A stretch of 64,000 nucleotides of DNA from Bradyrhizobium sp. PSBB068 (GCA_016839165.1 CP069300.1:5518001-5582000), one strand, 5' to 3'. Counted from the stretch's first letter, positions 52,650 through 62,050 are shown. Notes: generated from the letters alone by a model not told the origin. Numbers and translations: made by a program.

Positions 52650-53678
52650 ATGCGACCGCCTCAAATGCTGAACGAACTGTGCCGCATGTCGGCACGCGTC
52701 GGCCGGAATATCCTGCTGGTGCAAGGCGCCGGCGGCAATTCATCAGTCAAGGAGGACGACGTGCTGTGGGTCAAGGCGTCAGGCACCTGGCTCGCCGACG
52801 CCGAGGACAAGGACATCTTCGTGCCGGTCGCCCTGTCGGCCGCGCGCGCGGCCCTGGCGCAAGGCGACGAACGCGTGCCGCTCGCGCCGGACGCCGGAAC
52901 GACGCTGCGCGCCTCGATCGAGACCTCGCTGCATGCGCTGATGCCGCACAGGATCGTGCTGCATGTTCATTCCGTCAACACCATCGCGTGGGCGGTGCGC
53001 AGCGATGCCCGTGACGAGTTTGCCCGGCGTCTGGACGGACTGGCCTGGCGGTACCTCGACTATCACCACCCGGGACTGCCGCTGGCCCGCGCGGTCGGTG
53101 AGGTGATCGCACGGGATGCGATCGACGTGCTGATCCTCGGCAATCACGGCCTGGTGGTTGGCGCCACGACCTGCGACGCGGCGGAAGCCTTGGTGGCCGA
53201 GGTCGAAAAGCGCCTGGCGCTGGAGCAGCGTCGCGCGCCGGCCGCGGATCATGACGCGCTCCGGAGGATCTGCGCCGGCACGATCTATCGCCTGCCGCGC
53301 GATCCGCGCGGCCACGACATTGCCACCGACCGCTACAGCCGCGCGATCGCGACCGCCGGCTCGCTCTATCCCGATCACGTCGTCTTCCTTGGCCCGGGCC
53401 TGCCGGTCCTGGAGCCTCACGAGAGCCTGAACGTCAGGACCGCAGAGACCATCGCGATCGGCCTGCCGCCGCCGGTTGCGCTTCTCGTCCCCGATGTCGG
53501 CAGCCTCATCCGCGAGGATGCCAGCGACGGCGCCGAAGCCATGTTGAGCTGTCTCGCGCTGGTTACCAGCCGGCTGCCCCTGACTGCACGGGTCAACTAT
53601 CTGACGGCAGAGAATGAGCATGCGCTGCTCAACTGGGACGCCGAGCGATATCGCCGGCAACTGACCGCCGATCGCTGA
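52650..53678 (+). CDS. Class II aldolase-family protein (rhamnulose-phosphate aldolase-like, long form)
   Basis: 342 residues from ATG 52650. A GTG at 52638 overlapping the HAD stop is possible. Family motifs are LVQGAGGNSSVK, zinc histidines LHVHSVNTIAWAV, and ILGNHGLVVGA. It is longer than the 215-250 residues of simple aldolases and resembles the aldolase half of bifunctional aldolase/dehydrogenase proteins, without the short-chain dehydrogenase half. It would be the second sugar-phosphate lyase of the locus. Confidence 0.85.
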   Translation: MRPPQMLNELCRMSARVGRNILLVQGAGGNSSVKEDDVLWVKASGTWLADAEDKDIFVPVALSAARAALAQGDERVPLAPDAGTTLRASIETSLHALMPHRIVLHVHSVNTIAWAVRSDARDEFARRLDGLAWRYLDYHHPGLPLARAVGEVIARDAIDVLILGNHGLVVGATTCDAAEALVAEVEKRLALEQRRAPAADHDALRRICAGTIYRLPRDPRGHDIATDRYSRAIATAGSLYPDHVVFLGPGLPVLEPHESLNVRTAETIAIGLPPPVALLVPDVGSLIREDASDGAEAMLSCLALVTSRLPLTARVNYLTAENEHALLNWDAERYRRQLTADR

Positions 53679-53714
53679 TCCGCCAGATCGCGATCTCGGT
53701 GGCGCCCCGCCGCG

Positions 53715-55256
53715 TCATCCCTGCTCGGCGGAGAGAAACAGGCGATAGGCCGGATTCTCGCTCTCGTTCCAGTAGGGATAGCCGAGCGCATCCAGCGCTT
53801 GGACGAACCGGGCGCGCTCCTGCGGCTTGACTTCGATCCCCGCCAGGATGCGTCCATAGTCGGCGCCGTGATTGCGGTAGTGGAACAGCGAGATGTTCCA
53901 GTCCGGCGCCAGGCTCTCGAGGAATTTCAGTAGCGCACCAGGACGCTCGGGAAACTCGAAGCGGTAGATCACCTCGTCCCTGAGCAGCGGCGCGCGGCCG
54001 CCGACCATGTAGCGCACATGGTCCTTGGCCATTTCGTTCTCGCTCAGGTCCAGGATCGGATAGCCCTCGCGGCGAAGCAGCTCCATCACCTCCCGCTTCT
54101 CGGCCTCACCGCGGCTCAGCGCGATGCCGACGAAAAGCTGCGCCGGCGCGGTGGTCTCGGCAAAGCGGTAGTTGAACTCGGTGATGGCGCGGGAGCCGAG
54201 AATGCGGATGAAGTGCCGGTAGCTGCCCGGCTTCTCCGGCACGGTGACCGCAAGCAATGCCTCGCGATGCTCGCCGACCTCGGCGCGATCGGCGATGGTG
54301 CGGAGCCGGTCGAAATTCAGATTGGCCCCGCTGTTGACGGCGATCAGGCTGCCGTCGCTCAGCGCACCGCGCTCGGCATAGGCTTTCAGCCCGGCGAGCG
54401 CCAATGCTCCGGAGGGCTCGGCAACCGATCGCACGTCGTCGAAGATGTCCTTGATCGCCGCGCACATCGCGTCGGTATCCACGGTGACGACCTCGTCGAG
54501 CAGGTCGCGGCAGAGCCGGAACGTCTCGGTGCCGACCTTGCGGACCGCGACACCGTCGGCGAACAGTCCGACCTGATCAAGCGCGACGACGTTGCCCTTG
54601 GCGAGCGCGGCCGCCATCGACGCGGCATCCGCCGGCTCGACGCCGACGACCTTGATCGAAGGGTTGAGGAACTTGACGAAGGCGGCGACGCCGGCCGCCA
54701 GCCCACCCCCGCCGATCGGCACGAAGATCGCCTCGATCGGATCGGGATGCTGGCGCAGGATCTCCATCCCGACGGTGCCCTGGCCGGCGATCACATCGGG
54801 GTCGTCGAACGGATGCACGAAGGTCAGGCCGCGCGCGACCTCGATCTCCCTGGCCTTGGCTTGCGCGTCGTCGAACGCGTCGCCATGCAGGACGACATCG
54901 CCGCCCAGACGCCGCACGGCTTCGACCTTGATGGCCGGCGTCGTCCGCGGCATCACGATGGTTGCGGGAATACCGAGCTTGCGCGCCGACAGCGCGACGC
55001 CCTGGGCGTGATTGCCCGCCGATGCGCAGATCACGCCCATCCGTCGCTGCGCGTCCGGCAGCCTGACGATCTTGTTGTAGGCGCCGCGGATCTTGAACGA
55101 GAAGATCGGCTGAAAATCCTCCCGCTTCAGCAACACGGATCGCGACAAGCGCTCTGACAGCCGCGGCATCGGATCGAGCGGCGTCTCGACCGCCACGTCA
55201 TAGACCCGTGCGGTCAGGATGCTTTGGGCGTAGTCGCGGAGTGCGTTGGCGGTCAT
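53715..55256 (-). CDS. ilvA: Threonine ammonia-lyase, biosynthetic (threonine dehydratase)
   Basis: 513 residues from ATG 55256, the usual length for the long biosynthetic form. A TTG at 55283 is less likely. The PLP lysine is in FSFKIRGAYNK and the phosphate-binding glycine loop is IPIGGGGLAAGV (PIGGGG). Two ACT-like regulatory domains follow (about 325-505: VPEKPGSYRHFIRILGSRAI, FPERPGALLKFLESLAPDWN), consistent with isoleucine feedback control. It converts threonine to 2-oxobutanoate and ammonia. It is convergent with the class II aldolase gene. Confidence 0.93.
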   Translation of the reverse strand: MTANALRDYAQSILTARVYDVAVETPLDPMPRLSERLSRSVLLKREDFQPIFSFKIRGAYNKIVRLPDAQRRMGVICASAGNHAQGVALSARKLGIPATIVMPRTTPAIKVEAVRRLGGDVVLHGDAFDDAQAKAREIEVARGLTFVHPFDDPDVIAGQGTVGMEILRQHPDPIEAIFVPIGGGGLAAGVAAFVKFLNPSIKVVGVEPADAASMAAALAKGNVVALDQVGLFADGVAVRKVGTETFRLCRDLLDEVVTVDTDAMCAAIKDIFDDVRSVAEPSGALALAGLKAYAERGALSDGSLIAVNSGANLNFDRLRTIADRAEVGEHREALLAVTVPEKPGSYRHFIRILGSRAITEFNYRFAETTAPAQLFVGIALSRGEAEKREVMELLRREGYPILDLSENEMAKDHVRYMVGGRAPLLRDEVIYRFEFPERPGALLKFLESLAPDWNISLFHYRNHGADYGRILAGIEVKPQERARFVQALDALGYPYWNESENPAYRLFLSAEQG

Positions 55257-55590
55257 CGGGTCGCTTCTGTCGATGGGAGGCAATCCTTATCGGTTGCACC
55301 TGCCCATCGTCGGCGCCGACCTGGCGAGCAGACGGCACGGGACCGCCGCTGCATCCCGCCCGAAGCATCGCATGACCGGAGGCGCGAGTGAAGCAAAGAC
55401 CGCCGGCGGGCGGACGCTGCCAAAATATCGAAAACAACCCCATGCAAAGGAGCCGGCGGCGGCCAGCAACTTGACACGTCGGGCAACTCAGGGATATATT
55501 TCTAATATTCCGAAATATGCGGGCGAACGCCTCCGGCACCGCAGCTCAATCGGTGCCCCATCCAAACATGCCGCCCCGGCGTTGATCGGC
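55257..55590. other. Intergenic region with dispersed repeat and small palindrome
   Basis: This lies upstream of ilvA and downstream of the M24 gene. It holds a dispersed repeat (55422-55488) and an AT-rich inverted repeat, ATATTTC (55496-55502) against GAAATAT (55512-55518). No gene is supported. Confidence 0.55.
55422..55488 (-). repeat. Dispersed intergenic repeat, family 2, copy B
   Basis: On the minus strand it reads AGTTGCCCGACGTGTC, a 23-base spacer, then CTTTGCATGGGGTTGTTTTC plus GATATTTT. It matches the copy at 11947-12034. Confidence 0.75.
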
Positions 55591-56781
55591 TCACGCCATG
55601 AGACGCGACGAATTCCATTCCCGGCCATGGTCACCGGGGGCTTCCCAGCCCGTTTCGGTGACGATCAGCGTGTCCTCGAGCTTGATGTAACCGCGCGCAG
55701 GATGCAGCAGCGCGGTTTCGATCGAGATCACCATTCCCGGCTCAAGCGGCCGGTCGGCGTCATATGGCGTGTAAGGGACCGGACCGGTCGCGGTCAGCCG
55801 CGGCGCCTCGTGGCTGACCAGCCCGATGCCGTGGGCGGTGAAGTCGAGCACGGCGCGGTTCGGCGACGATTTGACCATAGCCTCACCTGCCGCGATGATG
55901 TCGCCGCCCATCGCGCCCGGCCGGATCACGCGCCGGGCGGCCTGCTGAATGTCCTCGACTTCGTGCAGCAATTCGCGAAGCTCGCTGTCGGGCTCTCCCA
56001 GGATGCCCATGCGGCTGAGGTCGCCGATATAGCCCCGGTAGTTTCCGCCGGAATCGATCGAGATCACGTCGCCTTCCGCGAGGCGCTGGTTCGAGGGCGC
56101 GCGGTTATGGCTGTTGCCTGCGGCAATCAGGCAATATTCGAACACCAGATCGCGCGCCTGTTCCTCATGCCGCAAGCGGGCGACGACCTCGTTCTTGGTC
56201 ATGCCTGGCACACAGTTCCTGAACGTCGCCAGCATCGCATCGACGACGCGTTCAGAGGCTTCCCTGATGAGATCGAGTTCGGCGGGAGATTTCACGGCGC
56301 GAAGCCGTTCGAGGGTGAAATGAGCTTCGCGCAGTTCGACATCGTCGAGCCCGGCCCGCAGATGATCCCTGGCATCGGCCGGCAGGAAGCTCGCCTCGAT
56401 GCCGACGCGCTTTGCCGGAGCCCCAAGCTTGCGCACATGATCGATCGCGAGGCCCATCGCATCGATCGTTCCCCAGCTGCCTGTCTTGACCAGCGGTGTC
56501 CATATCCGTCCGAGATCGTGCTCGAACTTTTCCATGCGGTTGCCGATGTAGATCGCATTTTCCGGATGCCGCTTCTGATAGACGAACACCGGCAGATAGC
56601 GGCTGGTGCCGATCGCCTCCATGACTTCGAAGAAGAAGAAGCGATAGCCGCCGAGCAGGTACTGCACATTGTGACGCGAGGTTGCGATCAGGATGTCGAG
56701 CCCCGCCTCGTCCATCAGCCGGTCGAGCTTCGCGGTGTCGAACGGCGCCGCGGTTGCGATCGTGTCGTGCGCATTGTCCAT
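55591..56781 (-). CDS. M24-family metallopeptidase (Xaa-Pro peptidase/creatinase-like)
   Basis: 396 residues from ATG 56781, preceded by GAAGGG. The frame extends upstream into the transporter gene. The creatinase N-terminal domain is followed by the pita-bread fold. Metal ligands are seen in order: ISIDSGGNYRGYIGD (two Asp), AHGIGLVSHEAPR (His), VISIETAL (Glu) and IKLEDTLIV (Glu). These ligands favour a metal-dependent hydrolase rather than creatinase. It is the last gene of the monooxygenase operon; a role in cleaving an amide or amino-acid conjugate is only inference. Confidence 0.87.
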   Translation of the reverse strand: MDNAHDTIATAAPFDTAKLDRLMDEAGLDILIATSRHNVQYLLGGYRFFFFEVMEAIGTSRYLPVFVYQKRHPENAIYIGNRMEKFEHDLGRIWTPLVKTGSWGTIDAMGLAIDHVRKLGAPAKRVGIEASFLPADARDHLRAGLDDVELREAHFTLERLRAVKSPAELDLIREASERVVDAMLATFRNCVPGMTKNEVVARLRHEEQARDLVFEYCLIAAGNSHNRAPSNQRLAEGDVISIDSGGNYRGYIGDLSRMGILGEPDSELRELLHEVEDIQQAARRVIRPGAMGGDIIAAGEAMVKSSPNRAVLDFTAHGIGLVSHEAPRLTATGPVPYTPYDADRPLEPGMVISIETALLHPARGYIKLEDTLIVTETGWEAPGDHGREWNSSRLMA

Positions 56782-56800
56782 GATATGACCCTTCGTCTTC

Positions 56801-58204
56801 TCAACTTGCCGTTTTCGCGGCCAGCGATTTCGGTGCGGCGCCCGCATTCTCACCGAACAGAGCCACCGGGCGACCGTGCGGCTCGACGCCGAGGAACGTG
56901 AAGGCGAGCCCAATCAGAAGGCCTGCGCCGGCGAGAAAGCAGAACGCCGGCATCACCGCCGCGGCGGTTGCGCTCGGATGCACGAGATTGTCGGCCCCCG
57001 CGATCAACGCAAGACACAGCGGCCCGACGATCTTGCCGACCCCGTTCGAGAGCTGGGCGAGGCCGACCGCGCGCCCCGAAAGCTGGACCGGGAAGATTTC
57101 CGCGGGATAGGGCCCGATGTTCGAGAACCCGCCGTCGAAGAACACGGCGCCGATGATCAGGAACACCAGAAACAGCGGCACCGAACCGGCAAAGTCATTG
57201 TGGAAATAGGCGGCGAGCGCCAGCGTGACCGCAGTGCCGTAGCCCATCAACTGACCGCACGGTTTGCGGCCGATCCGATGCGCCAGGAAGGCAAAGCCGG
57301 TCCGACCGAGGACGCCGGCGAGGCTGACATAGATGAACATCTTGGCCGCCTCCTGCGGCGCAACGCCGAGCAGCAGCGCCACGATGGTCGGTCCCCACAG
57401 GAAGACGCCGTAGTTCGCCGTGCTGGCGCCGAACCAGACCAGAACGGTCAGCCAGAACCGCCGCTGCTCGGCGAAGAGATCGGCAAATGTTGCGGAGCTC
57501 GCCTGTTGCAGCGTGGGCAACGCGAACGTGTCGCCACCGACCCGGTAGAGTTTCCGGATACTCGCCTGCGCCTCGCGCACGCGGCCCTTGCTGATCAGCC
57601 AGCGCGGCGATTCCGGCATGATGATCATGGTGAGAATTCCGAGGATGATCGGCAGGAAGCCGACCGCCGCCAATCCGCGCCAGCCGACCAGCGGCAGCAG
57701 GAAGCTCGCCGTCACCGACGCCGACAGCACGCCGAAGGCGACCGGCACGACCACGAGGCTCGTGACCAGCGTGCGATGACGGGTCGGGGCGAATTCGACG
57801 ATGGCCGGAACCGCCGCGGCCGCGCCCGCGGCGAGGCCGAAGCCCACGAAGAAGCGCAGGACCGCGAACGCAATCCAGCCGTCTTCCGGAATGAACGCGA
57901 TTGCGCCCGAGGTCAGGCCGCACAGCATGACGCCCGCCACCGCCAGCGGCTTGCGCCCGAAACGATCGGCAAGGATCCCGGCGGCGAACGCCCCGAGCAT
58001 CGCCCCGATCCCGGCGCTCATCAGCATGATCGAGGTCTGCCCGAACGTCAGGTGCCATGTCGGCGCCAGCACCGAGACCAGAAACCCGACCACGAAGAAA
58101 TCAAAGAAATCGACCACGCCGGAAATAGCGAAAAGGATGATCGATAGCCAATAGCGCGTCGTCACCGGCGCTTCGTCGAACGGCACTGCGTTCGCCTGCT
58201 CCAT
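56801..58204 (-). CDS. MFS transporter (aromatic acid/sugar porter type)
   Basis: 467 residues with 12 membrane segments. The loop 2-3 motif is GILADRFGRKPLAVAG, and the mid-loop motif is MPESPRWLISKGR. N-terminal DFFDFFVVGFLVSVLAPTWH is typical of the SP/AAHS porters. It likely imports the compound degraded by the monooxygenase operon. It is 19 bp from the M24 gene. Confidence 0.9.
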   Translation of the reverse strand: MEQANAVPFDEAPVTTRYWLSIILFAISGVVDFFDFFVVGFLVSVLAPTWHLTFGQTSIMLMSAGIGAMLGAFAAGILADRFGRKPLAVAGVMLCGLTSGAIAFIPEDGWIAFAVLRFFVGFGLAAGAAAAVPAIVEFAPTRHRTLVTSLVVVPVAFGVLSASVTASFLLPLVGWRGLAAVGFLPIILGILTMIIMPESPRWLISKGRVREAQASIRKLYRVGGDTFALPTLQQASSATFADLFAEQRRFWLTVLVWFGASTANYGVFLWGPTIVALLLGVAPQEAAKMFIYVSLAGVLGRTGFAFLAHRIGRKPCGQLMGYGTAVTLALAAYFHNDFAGSVPLFLVFLIIGAVFFDGGFSNIGPYPAEIFPVQLSGRAVGLAQLSNGVGKIVGPLCLALIAGADNLVHPSATAAAVMPAFCFLAGAGLLIGLAFTFLGVEPHGRPVALFGENAGAAPKSLAAKTAS

Positions 58205-58225
58205 GGTCTCCCCCTGTCGTTGTTG

Positions 58226-59017
58226 TCAAGCCGCCTTCTTCTTTGAACTCAGAAATGCCGTCACCGCTTCCGCCACGCGTTCGGGCACCTGGATCGAGGC
58301 AACGTGGCCCGCGTTTGCGATCGTGCTGGTTTCGACCTGGGCAAGATCGCGGGCGAGCGCGAATGTCTCCGCATTCGGGATCAGCCGGTCGTCGCCACCG
58401 ACCAGCAGCAGCGTCGGGCGATCGAAGCCGGCGAGATCGGCGGCGACGGGCTGCGCGAGCAAGGCGCCGCGTCGCGCTTTCTGGCCGTCGTCGCGGCTGG
58501 AGCCGCGGAAGATCTCAATCAGCTCGGGCCGCGTGCGCAGGTAGTCCGGCGGGAAGAAGAATTCCGCGATTTTTGGTGCGTTGCCTGCGGTGTCACTGCG
58601 GTACGACGCGAGCGCACGGAAGGCATCCGCGTTGACGTCCAGCGGGCTTTTGTTGACCTTCCAGGTGCTGCTCAGGACCAGGCGGTCGATGCTGCCGGGA
58701 TGGCGCGCCGCCAGCACTTGCGCGATCTGCCCACCCAGCGAGGTTCCGAAAACATGGGCACGATCGTAGCCGAGCCCTCGGATCAAGGCCGCGGCATCGT
58801 CGGCCAGATCGGCCAATGAATAGGACGACGGGGGATTCCTGGTGGCGCCGGAATCGCGCTGGTCGTAGGCGATCACGGTGAACCGCGTCGCCAACACCGG
58901 CGCAAGGCCGTCGAACATCGAGTGATCGGCCTCGCCGCCATGCAGCAACACGATCGGTTCGCCGCGTCCCGTCTTCTCATATGCCGTAACGATGCCGTTG
59001 GCTTCGAGCGACTGCAT
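58226..59017 (-). CDS. Alpha/beta hydrolase
   Basis: 263 residues from ATG 59017 with a GGGAGG six bases upstream. The frame is open further upstream into the monooxygenase gene. Oxyanion HG is in IVLLHGGEADHSMFDG, the nucleophile elbow is FGTSLGGQ, the acid is in GGDDRLIPN and the histidine in ANAGHVASIQVPE. It is likely a C-C or ester hydrolase acting after the flavin monooxygenase. It lies 11 bp downstream of that gene. Confidence 0.9.
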   Translation of the reverse strand: MQSLEANGIVTAYEKTGRGEPIVLLHGGEADHSMFDGLAPVLATRFTVIAYDQRDSGATRNPPSSYSLADLADDAAALIRGLGYDRAHVFGTSLGGQIAQVLAARHPGSIDRLVLSSTWKVNKSPLDVNADAFRALASYRSDTAGNAPKIAEFFFPPDYLRTRPELIEIFRGSSRDDGQKARRGALLAQPVAADLAGFDRPTLLLVGGDDRLIPNAETFALARDLAQVETSTIANAGHVASIQVPERVAEAVTAFLSSKKKAA

Positions 59018-59028
59018 CGGAGACCTCC

Positions 59029-60648
59029 CTAATGCAGCAAGGTCGAGAGCGCGCCGGCGAGCTCTTTCGCCGGATCCGACGGCAGCCACGGCATCCGCCA
59101 CGCCACGTGCCCATCCGGGCGCACCAGCACCGCGCCGCGCATGCCGAGCTGGAAGCCGTCCGCCGGGTCGGCCGACGGCAACTGCTTCAGCGACAGCGGC
59201 ATGCCGGTCTTCTCCGATACCTGCTTGCCCGCCTCCAGCCACTCGCTGCCGAGCGGACCGGTGACGACGGTGAATTCCTTGTCGAACCAGTCGAGTGTCG
59301 ACTTCTTGCGCGACGGCTCGAGCCACATATGCGGAAAGCGCGCACCGGGACGGTCGGTCGGCGTGTAGTAGCGGGAGTTCATCGCCTTCGCGACGGTGCC
59401 ATCGGGGATCACCGCCCCCTCCTCGTAATTGTGTCCGAGGTTCTGCCCGATGCTGTGCAGGTGATTGTCCATGTCGTTGATCCAGAATTTGATCCGGTCC
59501 GGATTGCGCGAGCGAACGGCGTCATCAGTCAGCCCAAAGCGCAGCCGATTGCCGTAGCTGAAATTGGCGTTGGACTGCGCGATCGGACGGCGCTCGCTGG
59601 AATAGCTGTCGAGCAGCTTTTCGTCCGCGAGGCCCTTCAGCACGAATGCGAGCTTCCAGGCGAGATTATGCGCGTCCTGAACGCCAGAGTTCAGGCCGAA
59701 CCCGCCGGTCGGCGGAAAGCGGTGGGCGCAGTCGCCGACGAGAAGCACCCGGCCCTTTCGGAAGGTCTCGGCGACCTGCATGCTGACGCGCCAGATCGAA
59801 CGATTCAGAAGCGTGACGTCGAGATCGGGAATGCCGACATGGCCGCGCGCGATCTCGATGAACTCCTGGTCGGTCCACGGCCTCTCACGATCGTCCTTGG
59901 TCAGGCCGATCTGCGTCACGGTCAGCCAGCGATCCCGGCCATTGGTGTTCAGGATGGCGGCGCGCGGCAGATCGGGCGTGTCCGGGACGATGATGAAGCC
60001 GGCGGCCTCGCGCGCGATCGGCAGCCGCGACAGGTCGGCGCGCCAGTATTCGTTGGACATCACGGCCAGCGTGGATGGTCCGACCATGTCGATCCCGGCG
60101 CTGCGCCGCGTCTGGCTGCCCGCGCCATCGGCGGCGATCAGATAGGTCGCCGTCCAACGTGTGACCTCGCCGGTCTTCTGGCAGCGCGTCGTGACGTTGA
60201 CGCCGCTGTTGGTCTCCTCGAACGATTCACATTCCGTGCTGAACAGCACCGTCGCGTGCTTTGACTTCTCGACCACGCGCAGGATCTCTTCCTCAACGGC
60301 ATCCTGGGCGACCAGGCTTTTCCAGGCAGGCGTATGACCGACATTCGGTTCGGGACGGGTGCGGCCGAACTCGTGACCCGCGATGCTGTCGAGGAACACG
60401 AACATGTCGGAGTTGTCTTGCAATCCGCGCTCGCGGATCGCCTGCTCGATGCCCCACTGCCGGAAGATCTCCATGGTGCGGACCCAGCAGCCGCGCGACT
60501 TCGGATGATCCGTCGTCGTCGTGCTCTTTTCGACCACCACGCAGTCGATGCCGAAGCGGTCGAGCAGCAGCGACATCGCCAGGCCCACCGGCCCGCCGCC
60601 GGCGATGAATACGGATGTCCGGCGTGCCTCATCGGTCGCGATGCCCAT
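59029..60648 (-). CDS. FAD-dependent aromatic monooxygenase (PheA/MhpA type)
   Basis: 539 residues, first gene of the operon, with GGAGGAGAGACGAGG before the ATG. Class A flavoprotein hydroxylase motifs are FIAGGGPVGLAMSLLLDRFG (GxGxxG), AADGAGSQTRRSAG (DG motif) and LLVGDCAHRFPPTGG (GD motif), followed by GFGLNSGVQDAHNLAWKL. The C-terminal thioredoxin-like domain is present. It would hydroxylate a phenolic or N-heteroaromatic substrate using NAD(P)H. The substrate is unknown. Confidence 0.9.
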   Translation of the reverse strand: MGIATDEARRTSVFIAGGGPVGLAMSLLLDRFGIDCVVVEKSTTTTDHPKSRGCWVRTMEIFRQWGIEQAIRERGLQDNSDMFVFLDSIAGHEFGRTRPEPNVGHTPAWKSLVAQDAVEEEILRVVEKSKHATVLFSTECESFEETNSGVNVTTRCQKTGEVTRWTATYLIAADGAGSQTRRSAGIDMVGPSTLAVMSNEYWRADLSRLPIAREAAGFIIVPDTPDLPRAAILNTNGRDRWLTVTQIGLTKDDRERPWTDQEFIEIARGHVGIPDLDVTLLNRSIWRVSMQVAETFRKGRVLLVGDCAHRFPPTGGFGLNSGVQDAHNLAWKLAFVLKGLADEKLLDSYSSERRPIAQSNANFSYGNRLRFGLTDDAVRSRNPDRIKFWINDMDNHLHSIGQNLGHNYEEGAVIPDGTVAKAMNSRYYTPTDRPGARFPHMWLEPSRKKSTLDWFDKEFTVVTGPLGSEWLEAGKQVSEKTGMPLSLKQLPSADPADGFQLGMRGAVLVRPDGHVAWRMPWLPSDPAKELAGALSTLLH

Positions 60649-60728
60649 CCTCGTCTCTCCTCCGTTTGATCGTTGCGGAGAGACTGCGCTCTTTTTGGTA
60701 TCTCACAAGAATATGTTTGATATGGTAT

Positions 60729-60747
60729 CCATCTCGATATGAGATGG
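60729..60747. promoter_or_regulatory. Palindromic LysR-type operator
   Basis: CCATCTC-GATAT-GAGATGG is a perfect 7-bp inverted repeat in the intergenic region of the divergent monooxygenase operon and LysR gene. It contains a T-N11-A core, the LysR-family consensus. It overlaps the GGAG of the LysR gene, so binding there could also cause autorepression. Confidence 0.65.
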
Positions 60748-60757
60748 AGTGCCTGTC

Positions 60758-61654
60758 ATGGACCTGCGGCAGATCCGCTATTTCGTCTCCGTCGCCGAGC
60801 GTGGCGGCTTTGCCGCCGCAGCCAGCACGCTCAACATCGCCCAGTCGGCGCTCAGCCGCCACGTCAAGGAACTCGAAGACGAACTGGGCGGCGCCCTGCT
60901 CGAACGCGGCGCGCGCGGCGTCTCCGTCACGGAGTCCGGCAAGGTGCTGCTCGCGCGCGGGCGCTGGCTGCTTGGGACAATCGACGACATCAAGGCCGAG
61001 GTGCGCACGGAGAACCGCGAGCCGAGCGGCACGGTGCGGATCGGCGCGCCACCGAGCCTCGGCGATGTCCTCTACGCGCCGCTGGCCCAGACATTCGTGA
61101 AGCAGTTTCCGCGTGTGCGGCTCGAGTTGAACGAGGGGCTGACCGAGAATCTGTCCGAACGCCTGCTGCGCGGTGAGCTCGACCTGGCGATCGTGACGAC
61201 GCCGCCTCCCAATGATCATCTCGACTATGAGGTGTTGATGTTCGAGCAGGTGTTCCTGATCGGACCGCCGCGCGATCCGCTGTTCAAGCGCGGCAGGCTG
61301 AGCCGCAAGGAGTTCGACGCCCTGCCGTCCGCCGTGGCTCCGCTGAGCCGCAACCCGTTCCCGTCGACGACGCACTCCGCGGTACGGGTCGACAACAGCA
61401 CGCCGATGAAGCGCATGGTGGCGTTGGGCCTCGGCTATGCCTTGCTGCCGTTCTCGGGAATTCACCAGGAAGTGGCGGCCGGCGCGCTGTCGGCGGCGCT
61501 GTTGCCGTGGATGCGCGCCGAACGCGTGCTGGCGCTGCCGCGCGGCCGGCCGGTCAGCCGCGCCACGCGTGAAGCAATCGCCGCGCTGAAGACGATCTGC
61601 AGCGGCCTGATCGATGCAGGAATCATCCTGACGGCGCCGGCGCGCAAGACCTGA
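60758..61654 (+). CDS. LysR-family transcriptional regulator
   Basis: 298 residues from ATG 60758 with GGAG eight bases upstream. A GTG at 60749 is the alternative. The N-terminal winged helix is LRQIRYFVSVAERGGFAAAA and AQSALSRHVKELEDELGGAL, and the effector-binding domain is complete. It is divergent from the monooxygenase, hydrolase, MFS and M24 operon, and is its probable regulator via the palindrome at 60729. Confidence 0.92.
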   Translation: MDLRQIRYFVSVAERGGFAAAASTLNIAQSALSRHVKELEDELGGALLERGARGVSVTESGKVLLARGRWLLGTIDDIKAEVRTENREPSGTVRIGAPPSLGDVLYAPLAQTFVKQFPRVRLELNEGLTENLSERLLRGELDLAIVTTPPPNDHLDYEVLMFEQVFLIGPPRDPLFKRGRLSRKEFDALPSAVAPLSRNPFPSTTHSAVRVDNSTPMKRMVALGLGYALLPFSGIHQEVAAGALSAALLPWMRAERVLALPRGRPVSRATREAIAALKTICSGLIDAGIILTAPARKT

Positions 61655-61768
61655 GCAGCTCTTGCCACCGCAACGGCCTGCTACGGAACCCGGCGTGATT
61701 TATGTTTCAGTAAGCAAGTTGTAGCTAGGATCAAGCAGTGCGTTGCGTTTGCGTATGGGAGACTTCCA

Positions 61769-62050
61769 GTGATCGACTTTGACGAACTTCGTAGTATCGC
61801 CGCGGACGTTCGTATCTTCATCGACGCATCGGAAGACAAGGGTGGTGCCTTGAAGGCCATCGTCGACGCCTACGACGTCGTGCTCGGCATTTTCCCGGCA
61901 GGCCCCGGCATGGACCTTCACGTGGTCAAGGGCAACGAAGTCCTCAATCACATCGCACAGACCCAGGCCTCGTCGGGCTTTACCCACACCGCCATCGCAT
62001 TCCAGACCCGCGAGCAGGCTGTTGCGCTTGAGCAACTGATGGCGGCCTAG
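61769..62050 (+). CDS. Small conserved protein of unknown function
   Basis: 93 residues from a GTG at 61769, seven bases after GGGAG. It is acidic and mixed alpha/beta without signal peptide or membrane segment (ELRSIAADVRIFIDASEDKG, then AFQTREQAVALEQLMA). No family recognised. The clear ribosome-binding site and protein-like composition support it. Confidence 0.6.
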   Translation: MIDFDELRSIAADVRIFIDASEDKGGALKAIVDAYDVVLGIFPAGPGMDLHVVKGNEVLNHIAQTQASSGFTHTAIAFQTREQAVALEQLMAA

